55,290 nt of DNA from an uncultured Bacillota bacterium (GTDB lineage: Bacteria; Bacillota_I; Bacilli_A; Erysipelotrichales; Erysipelotrichaceae), in the NCBI GenBank assembly GCA_937919165.1, contig CALFPO010000073.1, forward strand, positions 1 to 55,290, given 5' to 3'. The notes beneath the pieces were generated by a model. That model searched no databases. It saw only the letters and a program-made list of their open reading frames with translations, and had not been told where the DNA came from. A program made the position numbers and the translations under genes. Positions 24,453 to 33,107 of the stretch are shown one piece after another (the stretch's first letter is position 1; every line of letters begins with the position of its first letter).

Positions 24453-24883
24453 AGTCCATATCTCCTTTTGATCTGTGTGAAGCATCTTCTGGATACATAA
24501 TCCGTATATCCGCTTCCGAACTCGACATTGACGCCTCCGGTGACGGTTGTGATGAACCTGACGATACTTGCGGAATTGGCTATTGCCGACTTGTTGATGC
24601 GGATAAATGAGGGAGGAAGGCTCTCTTCGATCTCGTATAGACGCTTCTTGATCCTGTATGTCTTTCCGTCTTCATAGACAGCGTAGGTTTTGTCGTCCTG
24701 AACATATATGCATTCTACAGACCGGGAATCAAGCTTCACTATCTGATTGTCCAGATATCCACATAGTCTATCGCTCTCTTCTTCGACAAGGTTCTGGATA
24801 TGGTCGATCAAAGGGCTTCTTTCTTTTACTGTTGCGACAATCTCTTCTTCCTTATTCTGATCAATGATTAGCCTGAACTTCAT
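24449..24883 (-). CDS. LytTR-family DNA-binding regulator
   Basis: 144 residues. The N-terminal ~45 residues have no receiver domain, and the C-terminal ~100 form a LytTR domain: VKLDSRSVECIYVQDDKTY, RIKKRLYEIEESLPPSFIRI, NKSAIANSASIV, with a terminal TDYVSRRCFTQIKRR. It is a stand-alone LytTR regulator paired with DUF3021, a common arrangement that often autoregulates. AAGGAGG lies 5 nt before the ATG. Promoter elements TTGACC and TATACT lie upstream. Confidence 0.85.
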   Translation of the reverse strand: MKFRLIIDQNKEEEIVATVKERSPLIDHIQNLVEEESDRLCGYLDNQIVKLDSRSVECIYVQDDKTYAVYEDGKTYRIKKRLYEIEESLPPSFIRINKSAIANSASIVRFITTVTGGVNVEFGSGYTDYVSRRCFTQIKRRYGL

Positions 24884-24925
24884 GTGCCCTCCTTACATCT
24901 TGATTCTATTTGAATATGCGCACAA

Positions 24926-24953
24926 AGTATACAGAATGCGGCTGTTCGGTCAA
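24926..24953 (-). promoter_or_regulatory. Sigma-A-type promoter of the LytTR-DUF3021 operon
   Basis: Minus-strand TTGACC (24953-24948), 16-bp spacer, TATACT (24931-24926). This gives a leader of about 35 nt with a strong ribosome-binding site. Confidence 0.65.
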
Positions 24954-24971
24954 ATCAAGCAGCCCATAGGC

Positions 24972-24999
24972 AAAAAAGATAATCATGACGATTATCTTT
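24972..24999 (-). terminator. Terminator of pcrA
   Basis: Read on the minus strand: AAAGATAATC GTCAT GATTATCTTT followed by TTT. The stem begins inside the pcrA stop codon. Confidence 0.8.
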
Positions 25000-27145
25000 A
25001 GCTGTATTCTTCTTTCTTCTTCTTGCGGATCGATGGATGGCTCGCAAGGATCTTCTTGATGCCATGAGGATGGGAGAAGGCAATCTGCAGCACACCGTTG
25101 TCGATGCCGATGATGACGCCCTCGCCATAGACCTTGTGGATGACGATATCGCCATTGCGGTAGGTATCGCTGTCCTTTGGCTTTTCCATCTTTCTTTCCG
25201 ATACGATATCTTCGTCGAAGATGAGCGACTTGCTTGGCTTTGGCCTTTCATCGACATGTTCGATGTATTCCTTGTCGATCTCATTGATGAATCTTGATGG
25301 CAGCTTTGCCGATTGGATGACATACGAGAAGGAATTCGATTCCGTCAGATACAGATAGTTCTTGGCCCTGGTATAGGCGACATAGGCCAATCTGCGTTCC
25401 TCTTCCAGGCCTTTCTGCCCTTCGATCATCGACTTCTCTGATGGGAAGATGCCTTCGGAAAGTCCAATCACAAAGACAATCTCGAACTCCAGTCCCTTGG
25501 CGCTATGGATGGTGCAGAGATTCACTGCATCAGAGTTTATCTCTTCCGAAGCTCTGTCGGTATATAAGGCAATCATCTGCAGATATTCGTCCAAGGTCGA
25601 ATCTGGATAGTTCTCGGAATATTCCTTGATATCATCCAATAAGGATTTGACGTTTTCAAGACGCTCGGTCTCATTATCCGCTTCCAGCATTGTACGATAT
25701 CCTGAATCATCAAGCACTTCCTTAAGCAAGAGCTCCAGATCCATGGTCTTCATGTCTTCGCGCCACTTCTCGATCATGTTCACGAAATGGTCAAAGGTGT
25801 CCCTGTTCTTGGGATAGAAGCCGTTCTTGATGACCTCATACATCGTGATGTCCCTTTCGATGGCGATCGTATGGATGGCATCGATGGTCTTCTGGCCGAT
25901 GCCGCGGCGTGGCGTATTGATGATCCTGGTGAAAGCCAGATCATCGCCTCTGGTGATCATGCGCAGATAGGAAAGGATGTCCTTGACTTCCATGCGCTCA
26001 TAGAAGCGGATGCCGCCATAGATGATATAGTTTACCCTATTCTCGATCAGGACCTTCTCGACCTCTCTTGACAGATAGTTGGCACGATAGAGGATAGCCA
26101 TATCCCGATAGTTGTAGCCATCGTCATGCATCTTCACGATCTGATTGACCACATAGTTGGCCTCGCCGATCTCGGACATGCAGGTCTTATGGATGATCTT
26201 GCTTCCATCGCCATTCTTGGAGAAGAGTTCCTTGTCGACACGGGCTTTGTTGTTGTGGATGACGCTATTGGCACCGCTTAGGATATTGTTGGTGGAACGA
26301 TAGTTCTGGTTGAGGATGATGGTCTTGGTATCCTTGAAGTCCTTGTCCATGTTGACGATGATGTTGACATCGGCACCCCTCCAGGTGAAGATCGTCTGGT
26401 CAGGATCGCCAACGACATAGAGATTGTCATGGTAGGTACATAGTTGCCTTATCAGCAGATACTGTTCCTTATCGATGTCCTGGAACTCATCGACATGGAT
26501 GTAATGGAATCTCTTGGACCATTTCTCCAATACATTAGGAAATTTCTTGAACAGTCTGGTCGTAAAAAGAATCAGGTCATCGAAGTCCAGACCGTACATC
26601 TTCTGCAGTCTTTCATTGTAGTAGGCATAGACCTTTGCCTTGTTTATGAGACGCTTCTCGCCGTAGCAGAAATCCATGGCCTGCTCAGGCGATATGTCCT
26701 GATACTTGTTGTCGGCGATGTAGTCCAGGATATTGCCATAAGGATACTCCTTCTTGTCGATGCCGATCTCCTTGTAGGCTTCCTTCAGGATCTGGTGCTG
26801 ATCTTCCTGGTCCACTACCGTGAAGTTCTTCGGGTAATTAAGAGCTTCGATATCTTCTGCCAGGATTCTCATGCATAAAGAGTGGATCGTCGAGATCCAG
26901 CAGCCTGTGCCTTCATCCTTGAGCATGTCGTTTATTCTGTTCTTCATCTCGCGGGCAGCCTTGTTGGTGAAGGTGATGGCCAAGATATGATATGGCTTGA
27001 CTCCCTTCTGCTCGATGAGATAGGCAATGCGCATGGTCAAAACACGGGTCTTGCCTGAACCCGCTCCGGCTATGATGCGCAGATGATTGGCCTCGTCGAT
27101 GACGGCCTGCTTCTGGTTTTCGTTTAGTTCGGAATACTTTATCAT
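24998..27145 (-). CDS. pcrA: ATP-dependent DNA helicase PcrA/UvrD
   Basis: 715 residues, a full-length superfamily 1A helicase. The Q-motif region LNENQKQAVI is followed by Walker A IAGAGSGKTRVLTMRI (about 25-40), TFTNKAAREMKNRI (Ia), VDEFQDIDKEQ (II), VVGDPDQTIFTWRGA (III), LNQNYRSTNNIL (IV), NLCTIHSAKGLEFEIVFVIG (V) and EERRLAYVAYTRAKNYLYL (VI). The C-terminus carries the small Tudor-like RNA-polymerase-binding domain seen in PcrA (GDIVIHKVYGEGVIIGIDNG). It unwinds DNA in repair and removes RecA or stalled RNA polymerase. Preceded by a weak AAAGAG site. Confidence 0.95.
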   Translation of the reverse strand: MIKYSELNENQKQAVIDEANHLRIIAGAGSGKTRVLTMRIAYLIEQKGVKPYHILAITFTNKAAREMKNRINDMLKDEGTGCWISTIHSLCMRILAEDIEALNYPKNFTVVDQEDQHQILKEAYKEIGIDKKEYPYGNILDYIADNKYQDISPEQAMDFCYGEKRLINKAKVYAYYNERLQKMYGLDFDDLILFTTRLFKKFPNVLEKWSKRFHYIHVDEFQDIDKEQYLLIRQLCTYHDNLYVVGDPDQTIFTWRGADVNIIVNMDKDFKDTKTIILNQNYRSTNNILSGANSVIHNNKARVDKELFSKNGDGSKIIHKTCMSEIGEANYVVNQIVKMHDDGYNYRDMAILYRANYLSREVEKVLIENRVNYIIYGGIRFYERMEVKDILSYLRMITRGDDLAFTRIINTPRRGIGQKTIDAIHTIAIERDITMYEVIKNGFYPKNRDTFDHFVNMIEKWREDMKTMDLELLLKEVLDDSGYRTMLEADNETERLENVKSLLDDIKEYSENYPDSTLDEYLQMIALYTDRASEEINSDAVNLCTIHSAKGLEFEIVFVIGLSEGIFPSEKSMIEGQKGLEEERRLAYVAYTRAKNYLYLTESNSFSYVIQSAKLPSRFINEIDKEYIEHVDERPKPSKSLIFDEDIVSERKMEKPKDSDTYRNGDIVIHKVYGEGVIIGIDNGVLQIAFSHPHGIKKILASHPSIRKKKKEEYS

Positions 27146-27161
27146 GTTTCTCTTTGGATAG

Positions 27162-27187
27162 AAAACGCTTATGGAATCATAAGCGTT
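27162..27187 (-). terminator. Terminator after the P-loop-CYTH gene
   Basis: Perfect 10-bp stem AACGCTTATG / CATAAGCGTT with a 4-nt loop, followed on the minus strand by TTTTC. It separates the Nudix operon from pcrA. Confidence 0.75.
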
Positions 27188-27203
27188 GCTTTACTTACAT
27201 TCT

Positions 27204-28304
27204 TTAGTACTTCTGTGATTTCGCTAGATTGTAGTTCTTGTAGTTGACGTCATCGGAGACATCCTTGATGACCTTGATGTATTCAGGCAAGACTATCTCC
27301 TTGCGGTCATCAGGAATCTGCACGGAAAGCAGACCCTTGGTGCTGTCGAAATCGAAGACATCGAGCTTGCAGAAGTTATTGTTCTTGAAGAAGGAATAGC
27401 GCTGCTTGTCGATGACGTTCAGGCTCTGATCGACCTCTGCACCATAGTCGTAGTACTGTCTTTCGGAAAGCACTCTATCGACCTTGATTCTTTCATTGGT
27501 CGAAAGATAGTTGGCTTCTGAGAAGGAATACAGTAAGCTGCCGTTCCTTTCTCTCTTCCTGATCCTTCTTTCGATGCCGTTAGGGCTGGTCAGATAGTGC
27601 TGAACGATATGTGAAGTGGAATAGCTGGTCTCGCTCTTGATCTTCTCCAGGATCTCGTCGTCTACTTCCACAAGATATTTCTTGAACGATTCGACTGGCT
27701 TCTCATCTCCCAGATACTGGAAGACTGCCTGGATAGCCTTGCGCATCTTGACCTCGAAATCGGTCTCATTGCCGATGATGACTCTGTTAGGATGGCTTTC
27801 CCATGCTTCAAGAGAGAGATCATCCATCTTTCTGGCATCCTCGATCGATTCATAGCGGGCTGAGTTGGTTGCATAGTTATAGGCCTCTTCCTTGCCCTTG
27901 GCGCTGGAGACAAGATGCACAACCATGTCATAGCGAGAATTGATGTCATCGACCGTCATATCGAAATCCTTGAGGATCTCACCAAAGGCTTCTCTTCCGA
28001 CATAGGCCATATCATCAGCCAGACCGCGGTCGATGAAGATGATGACCTTATCGCCCTCAATCTCCTGGGCTGCCTTGTAGCAGAGTTCCTCTTTCTTGAG
28101 CTGCAGAGCTACACAGTATTTCTGGAATTCATACATGCCGATGGTTGCAGGAGAGATGCCGCCGCTGATCAGGTCGGTAGCTGATTCGTTGTCGACGATT
28201 ACGCGATAGCCACGTTCGCCGAACACTTCCTGAGCACGCGATGTGAAGGTTGTCTTGCCGCTGCAAGGTCCACCTGTAAATACGATACGCTTAATTGTCT
28301 TCAT
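27204..28304 (-). CDS. P-loop kinase-like ATPase fused to a CYTH-like domain
   Basis: 366 residues in two parts. Residues 1-200 are an AAA_28/NadR-kinase-like P-loop domain: Walker A GGPCSGKTT (11-19), VDNESATDLISGG, IFIDRGLADDMAYVG (Walker B-like) and a lid region. Residues ~205-366 resemble a CYTH/triphosphate tunnel fold: KKYLVEV opening, RRIRKRERNGSLLYSFSEA, VIDKQRYSFF, FCKLDVFDFDSTKGLLSVQI. The usual ExExK start and ExE pattern are partly changed, so triphosphatase activity is uncertain. Its ATG overlaps the Nudix gene by 14 nt. Such fusions suggest a kinase and a (tri)phosphate-binding module acting on one nucleotide-like substrate, which is inferred. Confidence 0.7.
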   Translation of the reverse strand: MKTIKRIVFTGGPCSGKTTFTSRAQEVFGERGYRVIVDNESATDLISGGISPATIGMYEFQKYCVALQLKKEELCYKAAQEIEGDKVIIFIDRGLADDMAYVGREAFGEILKDFDMTVDDINSRYDMVVHLVSSAKGKEEAYNYATNSARYESIEDARKMDDLSLEAWESHPNRVIIGNETDFEVKMRKAIQAVFQYLGDEKPVESFKKYLVEVDDEILEKIKSETSYSTSHIVQHYLTSPNGIERRIRKRERNGSLLYSFSEANYLSTNERIKVDRVLSERQYYDYGAEVDQSLNVIDKQRYSFFKNNNFCKLDVFDFDSTKGLLSVQIPDDRKEIVLPEYIKVIKDVSDDVNYKNYNLAKSQKY

Positions 28305-28863
28305 ACATTCTCCTCAACTTTTCATTCAGTTTGCGATATATGTTTTCCTTGAACCATTTCTCGTTCGATTTCTCGAATACCTCATCAAGATAGAACCAGG
28401 TCACATTCGAGTTCTCATCTTCCTTTATCGAAAGGGTTTCCTCCTCATTGGCCTCCAATAGATAGGTCACATTCAGATGCATATGGGTAGGCACGTACTT
28501 GCCTCTTTTGATGTGCGAATCGACCGAGAGCACCTCCAGCGAGAAGATGTCTTCGCTTAATGGTTTGACCTCTTTGACGCCCGATTCCTCCATCACTTCC
28601 TTGATGGCAACCTTCAGGCAATCTCTTTCGCCATCGCAATGTCCACCAAGCCAGGCCCATGAATCATAGATGTTATGATAGGCCATCAATACCTTGTCAT
28701 GGCTCTTGTTTACGACCCAAGCGGAAGCGGTCATATGCGCCACCTCATTGTCGCGGCAGAAGATATCATCATACTTCTCCATCAGCGCAAGGATGTTCTT
28801 CTTGTCCGTCTCTTCCTGAACATTGTATGGTCTGTAATTGGCTATGTCTTCAAAAATGCCCAT
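28291..28863 (-). CDS. Nudix hydrolase
   Basis: 190 residues with the Nudix box at about 74-96 (GHCDGERDCLKVAIKEVMEE then SGV), matching GX5EX7-(R/K)EUXEEXGU with Lys for Arg. Upstream strands (TASAWVVNKSHDKVLMAYHN) and downstream THMHLNVTYLLEA are typical. It cleaves a nucleoside-diphosphate-linked substrate that is unknown. It forms an operon with the P-loop-CYTH gene (14-nt overlap). The start codon lacks a ribosome-binding site. TAAAAT ends 6 nt upstream, so the message is predicted leaderless. Confidence 0.85.
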   Translation of the reverse strand: MGIFEDIANYRPYNVQEETDKKNILALMEKYDDIFCRDNEVAHMTASAWVVNKSHDKVLMAYHNIYDSWAWLGGHCDGERDCLKVAIKEVMEESGVKEVKPLSEDIFSLEVLSVDSHIKRGKYVPTHMHLNVTYLLEANEEETLSIKEDENSNVTWFYLDEVFEKSNEKWFKENIYRKLNEKLRRMYEDN

Positions 28864-28869
28864 ATAGAT

Positions 28870-28892
28870 ATTTTACTACATCGTGATAGAAT
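28870..28892. promoter_or_regulatory. Back-to-back leaderless promoters (36-nt start-to-start)
   Basis: Minus-strand TAAAAT (28875-28870) and plus-strand TGATAGAAT (extended -10, hexamer 28887-28892) each end 6 nt before their start codons at 28863 and 28899. Only 11 bp separate the two hexamers. Confidence 0.55.
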
Positions 28893-28898
28893 TTAGTT

Positions 28899-29762
28899 AT
28901 GATTACTTCCGACAATTTCACAGATTATGTGCTCATCGATGCCGGCGACCGCGAGAAGCTGGAGAACTGGAAAGGCATCATCCTGAGAAGGCCCGATCCG
29001 ATGGCCATCTGGCCAAAGCTGAAGCCAGAAATATGGGATGACTGCGATGCTTTCTACCATCGGTCCAACAAGGGCGGAGGCTATTGGGAATACAAGAAGA
29101 GATTCAAGGAATCTTGGAATGTGAACTACCGTGACCTGAGCTTCAAGGTATCGCCTACAAGCTTCAAGCATACCGGAATCTTCCCTGAGCAGGCAGCAAA
29201 CTGGGATATGATACATGAGCTTGTCTCTTCAAGAAAGGATGCCAAGGTGCTCAATCTTTTCGGCTATACCGGAGCTGCCACCATGGTTGCCTCGAAAGCT
29301 GGAGCCAGTGAAGTTGTCCATGTCGATGCCTCCAAAGGCATTGTGGAATGGGCCAAAGAAAACATGAATCTCTCTTCTCTTGGCGACCATAAGATCAGGT
29401 TCATCGTCGATGATGCATTGAAGTTCACTTCCAGAGAAATCAGAAGAGGAAGGAAGTATGATGGCATCATCATGGATCCTCCATCATATGGCAGAGGTCC
29501 AGACAACGAACTGTTCAAGTTCGAAGAGAAGATCAATCCGCTCATCGTCAACTGTCTAGAGCTTCTGAGCGACGATCCGCTTTTCTTCATCATAAATACA
29601 TATACGACAGGCTATTCGCCTGAAACCATGCATAATACCCTAAGCCGCCAATGCGAGCTCAAAGGCCTTAAGGGAAAGATCGAAGCCGATGAGATCGGCA
29701 TCAAGATCGAAGGTAGCGATTATACCCTGCCATGCGGACAGACCACCAGGTGGCATAGATGA
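28899..29762 (+). CDS. RlmI-like class I rRNA methyltransferase
   Basis: 287 residues. Motif I is VLNLFGYTGAATMVASKAGA, the acidic loop is VVHVDASKGIVEWAKENM, and the catalytic-site motif IV is GIIMDPPSYGRG. This combination is typical of SAM-dependent methyltransferases of the RlmI/RlmL type that modify 23S rRNA cytosine or guanine. It lacks the N-terminal PUA domain of RlmI, so its exact target is uncertain. It overlaps the pseudouridine synthase by 4 nt (ATGA), forming an RNA-modification pair. It has a leaderless-type start: TAGAAT with upstream TGn, 6 nt before the ATG. Confidence 0.8.
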   Translation: MITSDNFTDYVLIDAGDREKLENWKGIILRRPDPMAIWPKLKPEIWDDCDAFYHRSNKGGGYWEYKKRFKESWNVNYRDLSFKVSPTSFKHTGIFPEQAANWDMIHELVSSRKDAKVLNLFGYTGAATMVASKAGASEVVHVDASKGIVEWAKENMNLSSLGDHKIRFIVDDALKFTSREIRRGRKYDGIIMDPPSYGRGPDNELFKFEEKINPLIVNCLELLSDDPLFFIINTYTTGYSPETMHNTLSRQCELKGLKGKIEADEIGIKIEGSDYTLPCGQTTRWHR

Positions 29763-30403
29763 TCAAGGTCATATATGAAGACAACCATCTGTTGGTAGTC
29801 GAGAAGCCCGAGAATGTACCGATGCAGGAAGACTCATCAAAAGATGAAGACCTGCTTAGCCTATGCAAGGCATATATCAAAGAGAAATACAGCAAGCCCG
29901 GAGATGTCTATCTTGGACTGGTTCATCGTCTGGATAGGCCAGTGGGTGGCGTTGTAGTTTTTGCGCGCACTTCAAAAGCCGCTTCACGTCTAAGCAAGCA
30001 GATTCAGGACCATAGCTTCAAGAAGGAATACCTGGCCGTTGTGGAAGACAACAGCCTGCCGGATGAAGGCCATCTTATGGACAAGCTGCTGAAGGATCCA
30101 AATACCAACACCGTAAAAGTCGACAATCGTGGCAAGCAAGCCGAACTCGACTATAAGCTCGTCAGAAGAAAAGACAATCTGGCCTTGGTCAGAGTCTTCC
30201 TCAAGACCGGACGTTCCCATCAGATCAGGGTCCAGTTTGCTTCCCGCAATCATCCATTATGGGGCGACCAGCGCTACAATCCCAAAGCCAAGGTCGGCCA
30301 GCAGATCGCCCTGCATGCCTCAAGGATAGAGTTTGAGCATCCCGTCACAAAAGAAAGGATGGCCTTTGAATCATCAGCCACCCGTTATCCTTTCGATGTA
30401 TAG
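29759..30403 (+). CDS. RluA-family pseudouridine synthase
   Basis: 214 residues. The catalytic Asp motif is LVHRLDRPVGGVVVFARTSKAA, followed by FKKEYLAVVED, TGRSHQIRVQFAS and the ending GDQRYNPKA with IALHASRIEFEHP. No S4 domain is present. It isomerises uridine to pseudouridine in 23S rRNA or tRNA. Translationally coupled to the methyltransferase upstream; its 3' end overlaps the convergent histidine phosphatase gene by 19 nt. Confidence 0.9.
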   Translation: MIKVIYEDNHLLVVEKPENVPMQEDSSKDEDLLSLCKAYIKEKYSKPGDVYLGLVHRLDRPVGGVVVFARTSKAASRLSKQIQDHSFKKEYLAVVEDNSLPDEGHLMDKLLKDPNTNTVKVDNRGKQAELDYKLVRRKDNLALVRVFLKTGRSHQIRVQFASRNHPLWGDQRYNPKAKVGQQIALHASRIEFEHPVTKERMAFESSATRYPFDV

Positions 30404-30954
30404 ATAAGATCCTCAAGATAGAATTCCCCATCCAGGAATTCATATTTATAGATAGTGCAATTTGGTGTTTCCAAGGTATCGACAGCTATGCGGCTGTTGT
30501 TTTTCCAATGCTCCGCAAACTGCCACAATATTCCGCCATGTCCGACAATCAGCACGCTCTTGCCGATATTGTCTTTCATGATCCTGTCGATGACCGGAAC
30601 GATCCTTTTGCGTAGGGTATTGTTTCCCTCACCTCCATATCCGTCCAGCCTGTCATCGACGCATGATCTTTCATCAGCCCAGCTTACTCCTTCCAGGATC
30701 CCAAAGCTTCTTTCAATCAGTCCTTCATCGACAGTATAGTCATCACACAGCAGTTCTGCGGTCTGTATGGCCCTTCCTAGCGGTGAACAATACACTCTAT
30801 CAAAGACGATATTGTTTTCCATAAAGTATTTCTTGGCAGAAAGAACCTGTTTGATACCCAATTCGGTCAAAGGTGAATCGTTCTGGCCTTGATGCCTTTG
30901 AGCCTTATTGAGTTCTGTCTCGCCATGTCTGATGGCATAAAGATAGGTCTTCAT
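30385..30954 (-). CDS. Histidine phosphatase (phosphoglycerate-mutase-like)
   Basis: 189 residues. The phospho-accepting His is in AIRHGETELNKAQRHQGQND, the second catalytic His in LIVGHGGILWQFAEH, and the conserved acidic residue in ERSFGILEGVSW. It dephosphorylates a small phosphate ester; the substrate cannot be told. It starts just after the thioredoxin-like lipoprotein stop, with AGAGGA as ribosome-binding site, in a minus-strand run with the patatin and lipoprotein genes. Confidence 0.85.
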   Translation of the reverse strand: MKTYLYAIRHGETELNKAQRHQGQNDSPLTELGIKQVLSAKKYFMENNIVFDRVYCSPLGRAIQTAELLCDDYTVDEGLIERSFGILEGVSWADERSCVDDRLDGYGGEGNNTLRKRIVPVIDRIMKDNIGKSVLIVGHGGILWQFAEHWKNNSRIAVDTLETPNCTIYKYEFLDGEFYLEDLIYTSKG

Positions 30955-30955
30955 A

Positions 30956-32215
30956 TCAGTTGTTCCTCTTTAGAGCGATGCTGTCTTCGCCCAGAAACAT
31001 GTCGATGGCTTCATTGAACTTCTCTACCGATTCGATATTCGAATAGGCTCCGGTAAAGGTGCCCTTCTGCACAAACATCGCTGTCGGATAGGCAACAAGC
31101 CCATATCTGAAGAAGTCTTCAGGAATCCTTCCTAATGTCGATACAGTCTTACAATGAAGCTTGATGTCCATATTCTCGTAGGCAACGCTTGAAGAATCGA
31201 AGCCTTCAATCAATACCACAACGTATTCTATAGATGGATTGGAGTCAATCAAGGAGTTGATGTATTCGACCTTATCCGTTTCGCTTTCATCATTGAAGTA
31301 GGTATAGATCAGCACCAGTTCCTTATCGGCATAATAGCCGAAATCCTCAATCTCGCTGATGTAGTTTCTTTCGTTCTCGTTCATCAGCTTGCTGAAGTCG
31401 AGCTTTGTGCCGATGCATTGATAGGTCAATTGGTCGCTGTAGAGATCATTGTCCAAGGCATTGAGGCGATTGCGGTTGCTGACGCTGAACGACCTCTTCA
31501 CATCATCTATTGTCCTTTCAAGCAATCTGACATCTGTGCCGCTCTTATCGGCAAGTTCTTCCTTCTTCAGGATGCTCTCAAAGGATATGCCATATAGCTT
31601 GCTGACATCTTCCTTTCCGTATTCGCCAAAGATGCTGAAGCTGATCTTGCCATCAAGAAAGGCAATGGTGCATGGATAGCGATCGATCTTGATGTCATCC
31701 TTCAGATATGCATGGAGCCCATCATCTCTGCTTATGATGATGGCGTCTTCAGGAGCCTTCATTTCAAGCTCATCATAGAAGGCCATGATTTCGTTCCTGT
31801 CGCCTTTATCGAAATACTGGATGATCTGGCAGTCATCCAAAGCTGAAAGCTCATCAAGCGTTTCCTTGACCTGTTTCTTGCAATGGCTGCATTCGACCGA
31901 TACAACCTCCATGATGATTCTGTCATAGTTCTTGAGCGATACATCGGCTCCATCGATAGTCTTCAATGGCTCGTTGTATGCATCCATGCCCAGCATCTTG
32001 ATCTGAGCATTGCTTAAAGGATTGCCAAGATTGGCATCCTTTATTCTTGTCCTTACATCATCCGATAGTTCATCAAAAAGAAAGACATCCCTAAGCGGCT
32101 CGATGTATGATTCATCAAGCTCAACTTCATCTGTCTTCTCTTTATCTTCTGTATCTATCGTTGCGCATGCCGACAGCATCACCATCAGCAACGCGATAAA
32201 AATTTTTCTAATCAT
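30956..32215 (-). CDS. Lipoprotein with thioredoxin-like domains
   Basis: 419 residues with lipobox LMVMLSACATID. The middle contains a thioredoxin-like fold with the redox motif VECSHCKKQV (CxxC) and later YPCTIAFLDGKISF, the cis-Pro strand region. The second half looks like another thioredoxin-like fold (VLIYTYFNDES, VAYPTAMFVQKGTFTGAYSN) without a CxxC. Membrane-tethered thiol redox function outside the cell is likely; the partner is unknown. The start overlaps the patatin stop by 8 nt. Confidence 0.7.
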   Translation of the reverse strand: MIRKIFIALLMVMLSACATIDTEDKEKTDEVELDESYIEPLRDVFLFDELSDDVRTRIKDANLGNPLSNAQIKMLGMDAYNEPLKTIDGADVSLKNYDRIIMEVVSVECSHCKKQVKETLDELSALDDCQIIQYFDKGDRNEIMAFYDELEMKAPEDAIIISRDDGLHAYLKDDIKIDRYPCTIAFLDGKISFSIFGEYGKEDVSKLYGISFESILKKEELADKSGTDVRLLERTIDDVKRSFSVSNRNRLNALDNDLYSDQLTYQCIGTKLDFSKLMNENERNYISEIEDFGYYADKELVLIYTYFNDESETDKVEYINSLIDSNPSIEYVVVLIEGFDSSSVAYENMDIKLHCKTVSTLGRIPEDFFRYGLVAYPTAMFVQKGTFTGAYSNIESVEKFNEAIDMFLGEDSIALKRNN

Positions 32216-33062
32216 TCAGCAAAGCCAGGATGCTTTCCTTGCGCTTCTCCATATCGCTATAGCCAAGCTCAAAAAGGCTCACAAGCTCCTCATAGCTTCC
32301 GCCCAGTCTTGTGACGTTGGACTTCTCGCTAGGATAGCAGTAGAGTGCCTCTTTCTTTTCTACCAGCTCATTGATGATGCCGATCTGATCGACATAGTTG
32401 AGATGTCTGATCTTGTATTGTTCGGCAATCTTTGGATGCCTGCGGTATGCCAGCTTCATGATATCCACAACAATCTGTTTGGCAGGCTTGCGCACATAGT
32501 CCAAAGGCTTGGTGGTGATGACAAGATTTCTTGTGCAGCCGTCTTTCATGGCTTCCTTGATCGGAATCATTTCCGTGATTCCGCCATCGAATATGTCTCT
32601 ATTCTTCTCATGGACAGTCTTGCCGATGATCGGCAATGTGCAGGCTGCCTTAAGCTCATTGATGGTCAGTTCCTGTACAGGGGCGTATTCCGTCATGCCC
32701 TTATCAAGCTCATACAGTCCGATCCCTGCCTTGACCTTGCAGTCCTTCAGAGGTTCAAGGGTGTAGCCCGCCTTGTTGCAGAGGATTTCGTTGAACATGT
32801 AGTCATAGTCAACGATCCTTCCGCAGCGCATGAAAGGTCTTAAGCCTATCAGACGCTTATCCATGATGTATTCAACCGAAAAGTTCTTCAGGTTGACCTT
32901 ATCCTTCATCAGGTAGTTGCATAGATGCACAGCACCTGTTGAGATGCCATATGCGTTGTCGAATTCGATATCGTTGTCGATCAGCCAAGTAAGCGCCCCT
33001 GCCGTATAGGCACCGCGCATTCCTCCGCCTTCCAGAACCAATGCGGTTTTATTCTTTTTCAT
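32208..33062 (-). CDS. Patatin-like phospholipase
   Basis: 284 residues. Oxyanion loop LEGGGMRGAYTAGAL, nucleophile elbow GISTGAVHLC (GxSxG) and catalytic Asp motif FDGGITEMIPIKEA are all present, matching bacterial RssA/YjjU-type patatin lipases. It hydrolyses acyl chains from lipids, probably in the cytoplasm. First gene of the run patatin, thioredoxin-like lipoprotein, histidine phosphatase. No ribosome-binding site; TAAAAT ends 6 nt before the ATG (leaderless prediction). Confidence 0.9.
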   Translation of the reverse strand: MKKNKTALVLEGGGMRGAYTAGALTWLIDNDIEFDNAYGISTGAVHLCNYLMKDKVNLKNFSVEYIMDKRLIGLRPFMRCGRIVDYDYMFNEILCNKAGYTLEPLKDCKVKAGIGLYELDKGMTEYAPVQELTINELKAACTLPIIGKTVHEKNRDIFDGGITEMIPIKEAMKDGCTRNLVITTKPLDYVRKPAKQIVVDIMKLAYRRHPKIAEQYKIRHLNYVDQIGIINELVEKKEALYCYPSEKSNVTRLGGSYEELVSLFELGYSDMEKRKESILALLND

Positions 33063-33068
33063 AGTTTA

Positions 33069-33101
33069 ATTTTAGCCGTGGCATATCTTTTGTGCAATAA
33101 T
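33069..33101. promoter_or_regulatory. Divergent leaderless promoters of patatin and rhomboid genes
   Basis: Minus-strand TAAAAT (33074-33069) and plus-strand AATAAT with extended TGC (hexamer 33096-33101) each end 6 nt before the start codons at 33062 and 33108. Confidence 0.5.
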
Positions 33102-33107
33102 ATACTC

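Noticed and set aside
32010..32843. Plus-strand open frame of 277 codons
   Set aside because: It covers the antisense of the patatin and lipoprotein genes and has no domain motif.
33078..33107. GTG start for the rhomboid gene
   Set aside because: The extra residues contain the promoter-like AATAAT and are not membrane-protein-like; ATG 33108 fits the leaderless pattern.
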